Assembly: GCA_015709575.1 (NCBI GenBank) | Contig: CP054190.1 | Span: 3,823,420 to 3,887,419, forward strand | Direction: 5' to 3' | DNA from: Planctomycetia bacterium | GTDB taxonomy: Bacteria > Planctomycetota > Phycisphaerae > UBA1845 > Fen-1342 | DNA: 64,000 bases | In this document: piece after piece, positions 34,449 through 44,875 of the stretch | Layout: each line of letters opens with the position of its first letter | Numbering within the stretch: the stretch's first letter is position 1 | Position numbers and translations under genes: made by a program | The notes under the pieces: model-generated | The model's input: the letters and a program-made list of their open reading frames with translations, nothing else | Databases searched by the model: none | Told to the model about the DNA's origin: nothing

Positions 34449-37247
34449 ATGACGGCCAAAACGGAGTCGTTCGGGGCGCGATCCACGCTCAAAACCCGCC
34501 TGGGCGAGTATGAGATGTTCCGCCTCGATGCGCTCGCCCGGCAGGGCATTGCGAAGATCGAGCGCTTGCCCTACTCGATCCGCGTCCTGCTCGAGTCCGT
34601 GTTGCGCAACGTTGATGGCTTCGCCGTGCTGGATGAGCACGTCCGCATGCTGGCCGGATGGGATCCGGCCAAGCCCGGCGACCGCGAGGTGCCGTTCAAA
34701 CCGGCGCGCGTGGTGCTCCAGGATTTCACCGGCGTGCCGTGCATCGTTGATCTGGCGGCGATGCGCGACGCCATGAAGCATCTCGGCGGCGACCCGGCCC
34801 GCATCAACCCCGAAGTTCCCTGCGACCTCGTGATCGATCACTCCGTGCAGGTCGATGAGTACGGCTCGCGCACCGCCCTGTCCGTCAACAGCGACCGCGA
34901 GTTCCGCCGCAACCGCGAGCGGTATGAGTTCCTCAAGTGGGGGCAGCAGTCGCTTTCCAACTTCCGCGTCGTGCCGCCCGCCACCGGCATCGTGCACCAG
35001 GTCAATCTCGAGTACCTCGCCCGCGGCGTGCTCACCCGTGACGTCGGCGGCAAGCGCGTCGCATTCCCCGATACTCTGGTCGGCACCGATTCGCACACCA
35101 CCATGATCAACGGCCTGGGCGTGTTGGGCTGGGGCGTCGGCGGAATCGAGGCCGAAGCCGCGATGCTCGGCCAGCCGCTGTACATGCTCGCGCCCGAGGT
35201 GATCGGCTTCCGCCTCACGGGCCGCCTGCCCGAGGGCGCGACCGCCACCGACCTCGTCCTCACCGTCACGCAGATGCTGCGAAAGCACGGCGTGGTGGAC
35301 AAGTTCGTCGAGTTCTTCGGGGATGGATTGGACGAGCTGAGCATTCCCGACCGCGCCACCATCGCCAACATGGCCCCCGAATACGGCGCGACGATGGGTT
35401 TCTTCCCAGTGGACACGGTCACGCTCGACTACCTGCGCTTCACCGGTCGCGACGCCGAGACGCTCGCACTGGTCGAGGCGTATTGCAAGGAGAACGGGCT
35501 GTTCCGCACGGCCGCGTCGCCCGAGCCGATCTTCACCGCCACCCTTGCGCTCGACCTCGGCAGCGTGCAGCCTTCGCTCGCCGGGCCGAAGCGCCCGCAG
35601 GATCGCGTGCTGCTCTCCGGCATGAAGGCCGCCTGGGAGCGCGAGCTGACCGAGTCCTTCGGAAAACAGCCGCGCAGCGCGGAACTCGAGCAGGCCCGCC
35701 TCGTCTCCGAAGGCGGACACACCACCACCGCGACGGCCACCTCGCGCGCCAGCGCCACCGCCGTGCAGGTCAATTTCAAGGGTGATTCGTTCCCCCTGCG
35801 CCACGGCGATGTCGTCATCAGCGCCATCACCAGTTGCACCAACACCAGCAACCCCGACGTCATGATCGCCGCCGGCCTGCTGGCCCGCGCCGCCCGCCAG
35901 CGCGGACTCACCAGCAAGCCCTGGGTCAAGACCTCGCTCGCCCCCGGCTCGCAGGTCGTCACCGAGTATTACAACAAGGCCGGTCTCACCGAAGACCTCG
36001 AAGCCCTCGGCTTCCACACCGTCGGCTACGGCTGCACTACCTGCATCGGCAATTCCGGCCCGCTTCCGTCTGAGATCGAATCCGCGATCAAGGAGGGCGA
36101 CCTGGTCGTCGCCAGCGTGCTCAGCGGCAATCGCAACTTCGAGGGCCGCGTGCACCCGCAGGTCCGCGCCAACTACCTCGCCAGCCCGCCGCTGTGCGTC
36201 GCCTACGCCATCGCCGGCACCGTCAACATCGACCTCACCCGCGAGCCGATCGGACGCGGATCCGACGGCCGCGACGTCTTTCTCCGCGACCTCTGGCCGA
36301 CACAGGCGCAGATCCGCGCGGTCCGCGAGCAGGCCGTCACGCCGGAGCAGTTTTCCCGCAAGTACCAGGATGTCTTCAACGGCAACGCCACCTGGAATGC
36401 CGTGCCGATCAGCAAGAGCGAGCTGTATGCCTGGAGTGACCGCAGCACCTACATCCAGAACCCGCCGTTCTTCGAGGGCATGGGACGCAGCGCTCCCGGT
36501 GTCGCGCCGATCCGCGCGGCACGCTGCCTCGTTTCCGTCGGCGATTCCGTCACGACCGATCACATCTCCCCGGCCGGCGACATCGCCGAAAACAGCCCCG
36601 CCGGTCAGTTCCTCATGCAGCACGGCGTCTCAAAGGCGGATTTCAACAGCTACGGCAGCCGCCGCGGCAACGACCGCGTCATGACCCGCGGCACTTACGC
36701 CAATGTCCGCGTGAAGAACAAGCTCGCGGTCGATCCCGCCACCGGCTCCATCCGCGAGGGCGGCTGGACGCGCGACTTCTCGGCCAAGGGAGGCGGCAAG
36801 CTCGCCTGGATCTTCGACGCCAGTACGCACTACCGCGAGGCCGGCACGCCGCTGATCGTGCTGGCCGGCAAGGACTATGGCATGGGCTCCTCGCGCGACT
36901 GGGCCGCCAAGGGCGTCTTTCTGCTGGGCGTGAAGGCCGTCATCGCCGAGAGCTTCGAGCGCATCCACCGCAGCAATCTCGTCGGCATGGGCGTGCTGCC
37001 GCTGGTCTACGTGGACGGCCAGAACGCCGCTTCGCTCGGACTCACCGGCGAGGAGACGTTTGACTTCCCCGACCTGTCGAACGATCTGAAACCGGGCCAG
37101 ACGCTCACCGTCACCGCCCGGGGGCCCGCGGCCGGCCGCGAAGTGAAGTTCTCCGTTCGCAGCCGCATCGCGACCGCTGTCGAGGTCGAGTACTACCGCA
37201 ACGGCGGCGTACTGCACACGGTCATCCGCGGCAAGCTGGGCAAGTAA
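34449..37247 (+). CDS. acnA: Aconitate hydratase A
   Basis: TCA-cycle isomerase that converts citrate to isocitrate using a 4Fe-4S cluster, cytoplasmic; 932 residues, of the IRP/AcnA type. Cluster cysteines are in [13 protein letters not shown] and in [13 protein letters not shown]. Substrate-binding stretches [21 protein letters not shown] and the C-terminal swivel domain ([14 protein letters not shown]) are intact. AAGGACACC precedes ATG 34449. It faces the CarH-like regulator across 211 bases, but there is no direct sign that the regulator controls it. The secDF gene is convergent. Confidence 0.96.
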   Translation: MTAKTESFGARSTLKTRLGEYEMFRLDALARQGIAKIERLPYSIRVLLESVLRNVDGFAVLDEHVRMLAGWDPAKPGDREVPFKPARVVLQDFTGVPCIVDLAAMRDAMKHLGGDPARINPEVPCDLVIDHSVQVDEYGSRTALSVNSDREFRRNRERYEFLKWGQQSLSNFRVVPPATGIVHQVNLEYLARGVLTRDVGGKRVAFPDTLVGTDSHTTMINGLGVLGWGVGGIEAEAAMLGQPLYMLAPEVIGFRLTGRLPEGATATDLVLTVTQMLRKHGVVDKFVEFFGDGLDELSIPDRATIANMAPEYGATMGFFPVDTVTLDYLRFTGRDAETLALVEAYCKENGLFRTAASPEPIFTATLALDLGSVQPSLAGPKRPQDRVLLSGMKAAWERELTESFGKQPRSAELEQARLVSEGGHTTTATATSRASATAVQVNFKGDSFPLRHGDVVISAITSCTNTSNPDVMIAAGLLARAARQRGLTSKPWVKTSLAPGSQVVTEYYNKAGLTEDLEALGFHTVGYGCTTCIGNSGPLPSEIESAIKEGDLVVASVLSGNRNFEGRVHPQVRANYLASPPLCVAYAIAGTVNIDLTREPIGRGSDGRDVFLRDLWPTQAQIRAVREQAVTPEQFSRKYQDVFNGNATWNAVPISKSELYAWSDRSTYIQNPPFFEGMGRSAPGVAPIRAARCLVSVGDSVTTDHISPAGDIAENSPAGQFLMQHGVSKADFNSYGSRRGNDRVMTRGTYANVRVKNKLAVDPATGSIREGGWTRDFSAKGGGKLAWIFDASTHYREAGTPLIVLAGKDYGMGSSRDWAAKGVFLLGVKAVIAESFERIHRSNLVGMGVLPLVYVDGQNAASLGLTGEETFDFPDLSNDLKPGQTLTVTARGPAAGREVKFSVRSRIATAVEVEYYRNGGVLHTVIRGKLGK

Positions 37248-37414
37248 TCGCGCAAGCACCCCGGAGCAGGTCCAGAGCAGCCCGAAGCAGCACCCCGCTC
37301 CTGGAACCATTCTGATCCGCCCGGAGGGTGCACGAACATCGCCACGGGCTCTCAACCCCTGGTGAGCGCCACCCCCGCGCCTGCTTTCATATCACCCCCC
37401 GAGCCACGATCGTC

Positions 37415-37466
37415 GCATAAAAATGAAGCCGCGCCGGCGCGCCCCGCTCAGGGCGCGCCGGCGCGG
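37415..37466 (-). terminator. Terminator of secDF (possibly bidirectional)
   Basis: A perfect 16-base stem (37429-37444 with 37451-37466, loop CGCTCA), followed on the minus strand by TTCATTTTTATG. It lies 24 bases after the stop of secDF. The T-rich tail is only on the secDF side, but the hairpin could also stall transcription coming from acnA. Confidence 0.85.
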
Positions 37467-37490
37467 TGAAGCTGCCGAACCACAACCGAT

Positions 37491-40400
37491 CTATCGACGC
37501 GTGCGCGCCGGCTCGGTCGCCATGTTCCGCATGCCGAGCATCAGCAGCGGCGCCGCGATCGCCACGGTGGAGTACACGCCGGTGATCACGCCGATCAGCA
37601 TGCAGTACGCGAATCCGCGGACGCTCGTGCCGCCGAACACGTAGAGCGATGACAGCGTCAGGAACACCGTGACGCTGGTGATGAGCGTGCGCGCCAGGCA
37701 CTGGTTCACGGCGGCGTTGATGATCTGCGGCGTGACAATCCCGAGTCGCCCGCGATCCTCGCGAATGCGGTCGAAGATCACGATCGTGTCGTTGATCGAG
37801 AAGCCGATGATCGTCAGCAGCGCCGCCACCACCGCCATGTTGATCTTGAAGTTCTCGATCAGCAGGAACTTGCCGAAGTGACCCTCACCGCCGATCAATC
37901 CGGCGAAGCCGACGAACGCCAGCGCCACCAGCACGTCGTGCATCAGCGCCACCACGCCCGCGAATCCGTACACCGGCTTGCCGAACCGGATCCACAGGTA
38001 CACGATGATCATCAGCCAGCTCAGCGCCAGCGCGATCGTCGCCTGCGTGCTCGACTGGGCCGCGATCTGAGGCTTGAACTGCGTCACCTTGCGGAGCGAC
38101 TGCTCGCTGTCCAGCGCGGCCCGCGCCAGCGATAGCTCCTGCGCGGCAAACTCGCTGTACCAGCGCTCCGGATCGTCACGAAACGGAAACGCGTCATCGA
38201 CCGTCGCGACGATCACCGACGAGTACAGCGGCCGCCCATCGGCGTCTCTCCCGGCCGGCGTCACGCCGATCACCTCGAAGCTACGCCACGGGAAGTCCTG
38301 AAAACCGGGCTGCAGGCGCATGTTCCGCAACCGGTCGGCCAACGATCCGGGCGCGCTCGGGTCGATCGTCATCGGCGGCGTCAGTTCACGCAGGTAGATC
38401 GCCGCACCGCCGACGAAGTCGCCCAGGTCGGCCGAGATCGCGGTCGGCAGGTTCGGGATCACCTCGACAGGCTGCCGGCTGACGATCGGGAACGGCCGGT
38501 CGTCCGTCAACTCGATCGCGTACCGCACCCGCGGCTGGATGCGCAGCCGGTCGCCCAGCGCCTCGCGCAGCGCGAGCTGCACGAATCGCTTGTTGGTGAT
38601 GGTCGTCGTGATGCCCCAGAACAGGTCGCTGGTGGCTTCACCGCCGCTTTCCTTTACCGATCCGACGCTGACATCACCCAGCAACTCGCAATCGCGCGCG
38701 AAGGCCTCACTGATCTCCGTCAGCACGCGCTTCAGCCGATCGGTCGTGACGCCGTCATTCACGCGGATGGTCAGCCGCTCCGTCCCCGCGACGGCTGTCA
38801 CGGCGTCGCGCGGCAGCACCTGCGCATCTTCGAGCGGCTCCGTCAGGTACGCCTCCAACCGGCTGGCATCGACGCCGGGCACCGAAATCACCATGAAGCC
38901 GGGTGCATCGGGCGCTTCCGAAACGGTGGCCTGTGCCAGCCGCTCGGCGTCCGGCCGCAACCGCTTGCCCGCCTCGCCCAGCGCTGCGCGGATCGTGCGA
39001 TCGTTGAACGTCTCGCCCGCCGCCGGCGCCGCGGTCTGGATGTCCACGCTCAGGCCGCCCAGGAACTCCACGTCGAGATAGTCCTTGGCCGGGCGCGAGA
39101 ACATCAGGAAAAGCCCGGCCGCAGTCACCACCACCGAGATCGGGATGAAGATCCGGCGCATGCCGTACCAGTCGATGTTCGGCACGCCGATCAGGCGGTT
39201 CATCCGCAGCTCGCGAACCAGGTTGTACTTGACGGCCACGCCGAACAGCGTGCGGGTCACGAACACCGCCGTGAACAGGTTCATCACCACGCCCCAGCCG
39301 AGCGTCAGGCCGAAGCCCTTCACTTCCTCGCTGCCGACGTAGTAAAGAATGATGCAGGTCAGCAGCGTCGTGACGTTTGAGTCGATGATCGTGCTGAGCG
39401 CCTTGTCATAGCCGTTCTTGATGATCATGCGGAGCGAGCCGCCGCGGTCCTTCTCCTCCCGCATGCGCTCGTAGATCAGCACGTTGGCGTCTACCGACAT
39501 GCCGATGCCGAGAATCACGCCCGCGATGCCGTCGAGCGTGAACTTGGCGTTGAGCATGCACATCACCGCCATGACCAGCAGCACGTTGAGCATCATCGCC
39601 ACGTTCGCGATCAGGCCGCACACCAGGTAATAGCCCAGCATCAGCAGCACCACCAACCCGGCGCCGATCAGGCCGGCCGTCAGCGCCTGCCGCAGGTTTT
39701 CCTGCCCGAGGCTGGAACCCAGCACCCGCTCCGAAATCGGTGTGTCCTTGAGCCTCGCCGGCAGCGCGCCGGCCTGCATCGTCTGGACCAGGTATTGCAC
39801 CTTCTCGAGCGAGAACTCGCCGGTGATTACGCCGCTCTCGAAAATCTGGCTGTTGATCCGCGCCGAGGAATATGCCACTCCGTCGAGCAGAATACACAGT
39901 TGTTTTTCCAGATTGTCGCCGGTCAGCTTGCCGAACATGTCGCCGCCGGTCGGATCGAGCAGGAATCGGACGCAGCGCCGGCCGGCTTCGTCGCGATCGG
40001 GCCAGGCGCCCTTGAGCTGCCACTTGCGCTTGCTGTCGCGCAGCAACCCGTCGTTCTCGCCCAGCTTCGCCAGCACGAACCACTCGTCGCCGAGTCGATC
40101 CACCGCCATCGACGTCACCGTGCGCGGATCAAACGTATCGAGTTGCTGGACCGTATCGAGGCTCAGGAAACCCACCGGATTGTCGATCCGGAACCAGCCC
40201 GCCGTGTCGCCGCGCGACGGCCGCGGCCCCTGCTTCTGAAGCTGCTCGCGGTAATAGGCCGTCTCCGCGGAGACGTCCGCCAGGATGCGGAACTCCAGCA
40301 CGCCCGCGCCACGCAACAGGCGCTTCAGTTCCTCCGGGCCGTCCAGCGCCCCGCGGAACTCGCGCCAGCGGTCATGCTTGGCGACCACGTCCTCAATCTG

Positions 40401-41135
40401 GGTCTTGAGCTGCGGATGCTTGGCAACCAGCGCGTCCAGCTCGACCTTGCGTGAATCCGCCGACTTCCGCTGCGTCGTGTCCATGTCGAGGATCATGTCC
40501 AGCCGGTGCGCGTCGATGTTCGTCGCCAGCACCGAGTCGATCGCGTCCGTCAGCCGCTCCAGCGTGTCGCGCACCTGCGTCTGCAGCACCTCCGCATCCG
40601 CCGGCTGCGTGCTTGCCGTGCGGGCCGCCGTCGCCAGCTTCCAGGCGTCATGCGCCGCCGCCGCCGCCAGCAGCTTCTCCCCGCGCTCGGCCGATCCGCC
40701 CGACAGGCGCTCCACGATCGGCGGCCGCGCCGCCGCGTCGGCCTCAAAGAGCGGGTCAAGATCGGTGCGCTTCAGCCGCGATTCGGTGAGTTGTATCAAT
40801 GCGTCCTGGAAATCCTTGCGGCGCTTGGCTGCGTCCGCGGGCGGCAGCGGCATCTGAATTTCGATGCGATTCGGCGGGATCACGCGCCAGACCAGGTTGT
40901 ACACACCGCTGGGATCCACGCGCTTCTGAAGCAGCGTCTTGAGCGTCTCCGCCACCTCCGGGTCGTTCGACCCCTCGGTGTTGATCTCGTAGATCAGTGA
41001 GACGCCGCCCGCGATGTCCAACCCGCCCCGCAGCCGCGACTCAAACCCCTGCGTCGGCGGCCAGATCATCAGAACCGCAAACACGATCACGGCCGCGATC
41101 AGGATCAGCCTGCCGCGCAGATTCTTCTCAATCAT
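37491..41135 (-). CDS. secDF: Protein translocase SecD-SecF fusion
   Basis: Inner-membrane protein that uses the proton gradient to help Sec-exported proteins leave the translocon; here SecD and SecF are one 1214-residue chain, as in some Bacillus and planctomycete species. The SecD half has GFESRLRGGLDIAGGVSLIYEI, a large periplasmic domain (about 60-430), and LDGIAGVILGIGMSVDANVLIYERMREE with the conserved aspartate. The SecF half begins with its own helix near about 655 and ends with INDTIVIFDRIREDRG. The periplasmic domain between the first helix and the rest of SecD is longer than in E. coli. No yajC precedes it. Its terminator is at 37415-37466. Confidence 0.94.
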   Translation of the reverse strand: MIEKNLRGRLILIAAVIVFAVLMIWPPTQGFESRLRGGLDIAGGVSLIYEINTEGSNDPEVAETLKTLLQKRVDPSGVYNLVWRVIPPNRIEIQMPLPPADAAKRRKDFQDALIQLTESRLKRTDLDPLFEADAAARPPIVERLSGGSAERGEKLLAAAAAHDAWKLATAARTASTQPADAEVLQTQVRDTLERLTDAIDSVLATNIDAHRLDMILDMDTTQRKSADSRKVELDALVAKHPQLKTQIEDVVAKHDRWREFRGALDGPEELKRLLRGAGVLEFRILADVSAETAYYREQLQKQGPRPSRGDTAGWFRIDNPVGFLSLDTVQQLDTFDPRTVTSMAVDRLGDEWFVLAKLGENDGLLRDSKRKWQLKGAWPDRDEAGRRCVRFLLDPTGGDMFGKLTGDNLEKQLCILLDGVAYSSARINSQIFESGVITGEFSLEKVQYLVQTMQAGALPARLKDTPISERVLGSSLGQENLRQALTAGLIGAGLVVLLMLGYYLVCGLIANVAMMLNVLLVMAVMCMLNAKFTLDGIAGVILGIGMSVDANVLIYERMREEKDRGGSLRMIIKNGYDKALSTIIDSNVTTLLTCIILYYVGSEEVKGFGLTLGWGVVMNLFTAVFVTRTLFGVAVKYNLVRELRMNRLIGVPNIDWYGMRRIFIPISVVVTAAGLFLMFSRPAKDYLDVEFLGGLSVDIQTAAPAAGETFNDRTIRAALGEAGKRLRPDAERLAQATVSEAPDAPGFMVISVPGVDASRLEAYLTEPLEDAQVLPRDAVTAVAGTERLTIRVNDGVTTDRLKRVLTEISEAFARDCELLGDVSVGSVKESGGEATSDLFWGITTTITNKRFVQLALREALGDRLRIQPRVRYAIELTDDRPFPIVSRQPVEVIPNLPTAISADLGDFVGGAAIYLRELTPPMTIDPSAPGSLADRLRNMRLQPGFQDFPWRSFEVIGVTPAGRDADGRPLYSSVIVATVDDAFPFRDDPERWYSEFAAQELSLARAALDSEQSLRKVTQFKPQIAAQSSTQATIALALSWLMIIVYLWIRFGKPVYGFAGVVALMHDVLVALAFVGFAGLIGGEGHFGKFLLIENFKINMAVVAALLTIIGFSINDTIVIFDRIREDRGRLGIVTPQIINAAVNQCLARTLITSVTVFLTLSSLYVFGGTSVRGFAYCMLIGVITGVYSTVAIAAPLLMLGMRNMATEPARTRR

Positions 41136-41259
41136 GGTGAATGGCTCTCAATGGTCAAAAAACAGTGCGATTTGCGAACTTCCGGCGCGAAACGTCCGGG
41201 GATTCGACAACCAGAGCCGCGGGCCGGCATGCGAGCACCCGCGCTACGTGCGACGAGGA

Positions 41260-41724
41260 TCAGGCAACCGGCGGCCCGATGCGCCACAGGCTGCCATGCA
41301 GCCGGTCCAGTGCCGGCGTCGCACAATCGAGGGAATTGAACGGCAGAGGACGGCAGAACGCGCTCGTTCGCGCGAATTCCGCCGTTTGTGAGACGATGGC
41401 AAAAGCCCCGAACACGCCGGGCGACGAGGGGCCGTCGTTGACACACTCCGAGCGCAGCAGCCGCGCGCCCGCAGCAACCGGTGAACCCCCGCGATCCAGC
41501 GCGCGGGGCGCGAGGCCGTCCGGCAGCGTGGCGCGGATAACCAGCGGCGCAGGCGGTTGCGGCTCATCCGATTCCGGCGTCAAGGCGTCGGAGAATGCCT
41601 GCGCATGGCTCGGCTCGGCGGCCGCCTGAACCGGGCGGGCCTTCTCCTCGGCGGCCAGCAGCATCAGCAGCGAAAGCGCCCCTGCTGCGATCCGCCAGCG
41701 CAGACTCGGCGAAGCGTCTGTCAT
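41260..41724 (-). CDS. Predicted exported protein upstream of secDF
   Basis: 154 residues, not recognised. From ATG 41724 it has an N-terminal hydrophobic stretch after a short basic start (LRWRIAAGALSLLMLLAAEEK), fitting a signal peptide, then a Pro/Ala/Ser-rich sequence with RATLPDGLAPRAL and four cysteines. The part beyond 41724 in the same open frame belongs to a shadow of the glycosyltransferase gene. The ribosome site is weak. It lies 124 bases upstream of secDF on the same strand. Less certain than most genes here. Confidence 0.5.
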   Translation of the reverse strand: MTDASPSLRWRIAAGALSLLMLLAAEEKARPVQAAAEPSHAQAFSDALTPESDEPQPPAPLVIRATLPDGLAPRALDRGGSPVAAGARLLRSECVNDGPSSPGVFGAFAIVSQTAEFARTSAFCRPLPFNSLDCATPALDRLHGSLWRIGPPVA

Positions 41725-41842
41725 GCGAACCGCGGAGTGTATCCCGGACGGCCCGCCTGGCCAAGTGTGGCGGCCGGGCTTGCGGTGGTTCGCGCGGGCG
41801 GGCAGGATAGCCGGCGCAATTCCGCGCATTCCGGAGGCAGAA

Positions 41843-42532
41843 ATGCACCGAATCCCGCTGTGTGGCGTGACACTGGTCATGGCCACCCTGTTATCGCCAG
41901 GTTGCAGCAACCCCGCCCGGATTTCGCTGATCCAGCCTTTCGCGCCGACCGGCCAGCAGATACTCGAACTGGCCACCGAAACCGCGTACGAGGAGGTGCG
42001 GGACGGGTATCGGCACGTCATTGCAGCCTTCCCGCGCCCGCACGATCCGACCGGCCCGCGGGACTTTGTGCTGTACATGGAGATTCGCACGGATCGCCTC
42101 GGCCACGGGCCAGCCCCACTGCCCGACTGGCTGAAATTCCTGTTCCCTGGCCGGGCCGACCTGCCGTACGGCGCCCGGTGCGTGCCCCCGGAGAACGAGC
42201 GCGGCGAGGTCAGCGGCTTGCGCGGGTTCCTTGTGCAGCGCGTCGGGCGGCTGGCGGGGCGCACGGAGTTCGTCGAGGGGCGGGTCACGCGCGATCGGCG
42301 ATGGAATGAGCGCGACGCCCGCGGGCTGATGCTGGACGTGCGCTGCCACGACGGAACGCGCATCACGGGCAGTATTCGGCCGCGGCCCGGCGGCGCAGAA
42401 ATGGCCGCGCTGCTGCGTCGCCATGCGGCCGATATCGCCGCCCTGCGCGACCACCGCGACACCGAGGCGACCGGGGCCGTCTTCACCGCCGATGCGCAGG
42501 CCGCTCCGACACCGCCGCGACGCGGCATGTGA
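41843..42532 (+). CDS. Predicted lipoprotein/exported protein of unknown function
   Basis: 229 residues. ATG 41843 follows GGAGG and gives a signal sequence, MHRIPLCGVTLVMATLLSPGCSN, with a cysteine where a lipoprotein signal would be cut, although the lipobox (SPGC) is imperfect. The mature part is soluble and has no family I recognise (LYMEIRTDRLGHG, GLRGFLVQRVG, GLMLDVRCHDGTRI). It is followed by a glycosyltransferase gene after 32 bases on the same strand. Confidence 0.72.
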   Translation: MHRIPLCGVTLVMATLLSPGCSNPARISLIQPFAPTGQQILELATETAYEEVRDGYRHVIAAFPRPHDPTGPRDFVLYMEIRTDRLGHGPAPLPDWLKFLFPGRADLPYGARCVPPENERGEVSGLRGFLVQRVGRLAGRTEFVEGRVTRDRRWNERDARGLMLDVRCHDGTRITGSIRPRPGGAEMAALLRRHAADIAALRDHRDTEATGAVFTADAQAAPTPPRRGM

Positions 42533-42564
42533 GTTGACCGATTTTTTCGGCGACGGATCGAATA

Positions 42565-43740
42565 TTGCCGGATCAGGCCGCCGGATCGACGCGCGCACCA
42601 GCGCTGCCGTCGGCAGTGCTGACGCACCACTGGCTGGTCCGGCGGCGGGGCGGGGAAAAGGTCCTCGAGGCGCTGGCGCGGCTTGTGCCCGGCGCGCCGA
42701 TCTACACGCTGGTGTATGACGCCATCGGCATGGGGCTGTCCGAGCGCGGGGCGCGCGCGGCTGATCCGCTGGCGGGGCGCGCCGTTCACACGTCGTGGCT
42801 GCAGCGCATTCCCGGGGCACGGCGACACTATCCGCGCCTGATGCCGCTGATGGCGAGCGCGGCACGGCGGATGCGCCTGCCGCCGGTCGAGCTGGTGCTC
42901 TGCTCGGACGCGGCCGTCGCCAAGGCCATGACGGCGGACGCCCGAAGCCGGGTCGTCTGCTATTGCCATTCGCCGCCGCGCTATGCGTATGACGCGGCGA
43001 TCTGCGCGGAGTATCGCGCAGCGCTGCCATGGGCGGCTCGCCCGGTCTGGGACTGGGCCATTCCGCGCCTGCGGGATGCGGATCGGCGGGCGGCGCAGCG
43101 GGTGGATCAGTTCGTGGCGAACTCGGCGCACGTGGCCGAGCGGATCCGCCGCTGGTACGGGCGCGACAGCGTGCTGGTGCATCCGCCGGTGGAGCTGCCG
43201 AGCCAGCCGGTGCACCAGGTGGGCGGATCGGGCGGCGGCGCGCGGGGGGATCATTACCTGTGCGTCGGTTACCACGCACCCTACAAGCGGCTGGACCTGG
43301 CGATTGAGGCGTGCCTGCGGCTGGGTCGGCGGCTGGTCGTGATCGGCGAGGGGCCGGGCATTCCGTCGCCGGAGCGCCGGGGGGAGTGGGCGCAGCGCGG
43401 GATCGAGTTCCGCGGATGGTGCTCAGATGAGGAGATTCGCGCCGCGTACGCGTGCGCGCGCGGGCTGCTGTTTTGCGGGGAAGAGGATTTCGGAATCGTG
43501 CCCGTAGAAGCGATTGCGCACGGCTGCCCGGTGGTGGCGTATGGCGTGGGCGGGGCCACGGAAACGGTGCAGCCGGGCGTCAGCGGGGTGTGGTTCGATC
43601 GGCAGGAAGTGTCGAGCGTGGTCGCGGCGATGGAGCAACTGGAGGCGATACGATTCGATGCCGAGCGGATGTTTGAATCGGCGCGCGCGTTCTCGCTGGA
43701 GCGGTTTCTGGAAAAGATGCAGCGGGTATTAGCCGTGTGA
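42565..43740 (+). CDS. Glycosyltransferase family 4 protein
   Basis: 391 residues, GT-B fold transferase that uses a nucleotide sugar, probably for cell-surface polysaccharide or LPS. The N-terminal lobe has LTHHWLVRRRGGEKVLEAL; the C-terminal lobe has YLCVGYHAPYKRLDLAIEA and the EX7E motif EEDFGIVPVEAIAHGCPVVAY. The TTG at 42565 is the only in-frame start before the domain; a GTG at about 42617 inside the first strand is the alternative, which would lose a few domain residues. Acceptor unknown. Confidence 0.85.
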   Translation: MPDQAAGSTRAPALPSAVLTHHWLVRRRGGEKVLEALARLVPGAPIYTLVYDAIGMGLSERGARAADPLAGRAVHTSWLQRIPGARRHYPRLMPLMASAARRMRLPPVELVLCSDAAVAKAMTADARSRVVCYCHSPPRYAYDAAICAEYRAALPWAARPVWDWAIPRLRDADRRAAQRVDQFVANSAHVAERIRRWYGRDSVLVHPPVELPSQPVHQVGGSGGGARGDHYLCVGYHAPYKRLDLAIEACLRLGRRLVVIGEGPGIPSPERRGEWAQRGIEFRGWCSDEEIRAAYACARGLLFCGEEDFGIVPVEAIAHGCPVVAYGVGGATETVQPGVSGVWFDRQEVSSVVAAMEQLEAIRFDAERMFESARAFSLERFLEKMQRVLAV

Positions 43741-43933
43741 AGGTGCGGCGCGCGCATCGCGCCGCGGAGCGCGGCGCGTGCACTCGCGCCAATGCGGTAC
43801 GGAATCATGGCATCGCCAGGTCCGGCGCCTGCCAGCGCCCCGACGGAGCAATGCCCATCGTCGCTGCGGCGCCTCACGAATAACCGCCCGGCAGCGCTGT
43901 CTGACATTATTGGTCAGAATCAGAAATTCCTGC

Positions 43934-43962
43934 TTGACGAACGCCCCCCCCCCCCCCATACA
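43934..43962 (+). promoter_or_regulatory. Candidate promoter with a C14 spacer upstream of the MauE-like gene
   Basis: TTGACG (43934-43939) as -35, then a 17-base spacer that contains a run of 14 C (43944-43957), then CATACA (43957-43962) as -10; TACATT at 43959-43964 would give a spacer of 19. Slippage in the C run would change the spacing and so the promoter strength. Start is about 55 bases before the gene at 44018. Confidence 0.4.
43944..43957 (+). repeat. Homopolymer run of 14 C
   Basis: The longest single-base run in the window, in a genome where other runs seldom pass eight. It lies in a non-coding gap, between promoter-like elements. Runs of this kind are typical phase-variation sites, but also common sequencing-error sites. 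Confidence 0.9.
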
Positions 43963-44017
43963 TTGCCGATAGTCAAGATAGAATCTTTCGGCCGGGCGGC
44001 CGGATCGGACAACAACG

Positions 44018-44455
44018 ATGCGATGGCTGATCGCAGCAATACTGCTCGCGTCAGGGGTCGCAAAATCCGTGTCGTTCCCGCCATTCGTCTCGTACGTCGC
44101 GGATTCCGCGCAACTGACGCATCTCACCGCGACCGCCGTGGCAGCAGCCGTGCTTGCCACGGAGGTTGCCATCGGCGGGATGATGGCGATCCGCAGTTCG
44201 ATTGCCTGGCCGCTGGCGGCCGGGCTGTTCTCGGCATTCGCCGCGTATCACCTTCTGATGCTGGGCATCGGGGACATCCGGGCGTGCAATTGCTTCTCGT
44301 ATTATGTCAATCGCGAGTGGGCGCCCGGCCATCTGACCATGGGCGTGGTCTGCGTGTTGCTCGCGGCTGAGTCGATCCGCCGCTCCGCCGGTTCCACAAG
44401 CTCTCGGAGGACATCCGCATGTTGCGACGCAGGACTCGTCACCTTGCCGCAGTAA
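44018..44455 (+). CDS. MauE/DoxX-like redox-associated membrane protein
   Basis: 145 residues with four hydrophobic helices (about 2-20, 38-58, 62-82, 105-122). The pattern LIAAILLASGVAKSVSFPPFV, then a helix with LATEVAIGG and the cysteine pair in IRACNCFSYYV, matches the MauE-like family. MauE itself works with MauD to form the disulfides of the methylamine dehydrogenase small subunit. No mau gene is in the window. Its last 37 bases overlap the start of the next gene, a protein with 12 cysteines, so the two are translationally coupled. Confidence 0.75.
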   Translation: MRWLIAAILLASGVAKSVSFPPFVSYVADSAQLTHLTATAVAAAVLATEVAIGGMMAIRSSIAWPLAAGLFSAFAAYHLLMLGIGDIRACNCFSYYVNREWAPGHLTMGVVCVLLAAESIRRSAGSTSSRRTSACCDAGLVTLPQ

Positions 44456-44790
44456 TGATCATTCTCGCAGTCTCGTCGACGTCGGCGGTCGCCGTTGTGA
44501 TCGCGAATCAACGGTGCATCTTCGAGCAGTGCGGGATCGCGAGTCAATGGTGCATCCCTCCGGCCGCCGGCGGGCTGAACTCCTGCATATTCTGTGACGG
44601 CGCGACACTGGGCGGCTTCTGCGCACACAAGAAGAACTCCGCCTGCAACTGGAACGGCGGTGTTGTCGGTTGCGGTCAGAAATACAAGGGTGGCTGCGGG
44701 CCCGTGCCGCCCGGCGTTGGACCAGCGGACGGATGGTGCACCGGAAACCTGTTTCAGCTTTCCTGCTCGATGTCCACGTGCGGCAATTGA
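44419..44790 (+). CDS. Small secreted protein with 12 cysteines
   Basis: 123 residues, function unknown. ATG 44419 has GGAGG eight bases upstream. A signal peptide (to about ALA/TSAVA, residues 1-25) is followed by a small domain with cysteines at 33, 38, 45, 56, 59, 68, 76, 85, 93, 107, 116 and 121, and tryptophans at 44, 78 and 106. Twelve cysteines in about 95 residues implies up to six disulfides, and the gene overlaps a MauE-like gene. The small subunit of methylamine dehydrogenase has the same count, but I see no sequence match to it. It may be the substrate of the MauE-like protein; this is inference. Confidence 0.78.
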   Translation: MLRRRTRHLAAVMIILAVSSTSAVAVVIANQRCIFEQCGIASQWCIPPAAGGLNSCIFCDGATLGGFCAHKKNSACNWNGGVVGCGQKYKGGCGPVPPGVGPADGWCTGNLFQLSCSMSTCGN

Positions 44791-44875
44791 ATAGCGACTT
44801 TCAGTCGACTGCTCGGCAGGATAACGGAGCGCGTGCCACGGTTCGGGTTTGGTGATTGCTGTCAAGGGACGAAAC

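Noticed and set aside
34161..36623. Minus-strand frame of 820 codons across acnA
   Set aside because: It overlaps a complete aconitase on the plus strand and shows no recognisable domain.
41260..43275. 671-codon minus frame spanning the glycosyltransferase gene
   Set aside because: Only the last 154 codons, from ATG 41724, look like a protein; the rest is a shadow of the plus-strand genes.
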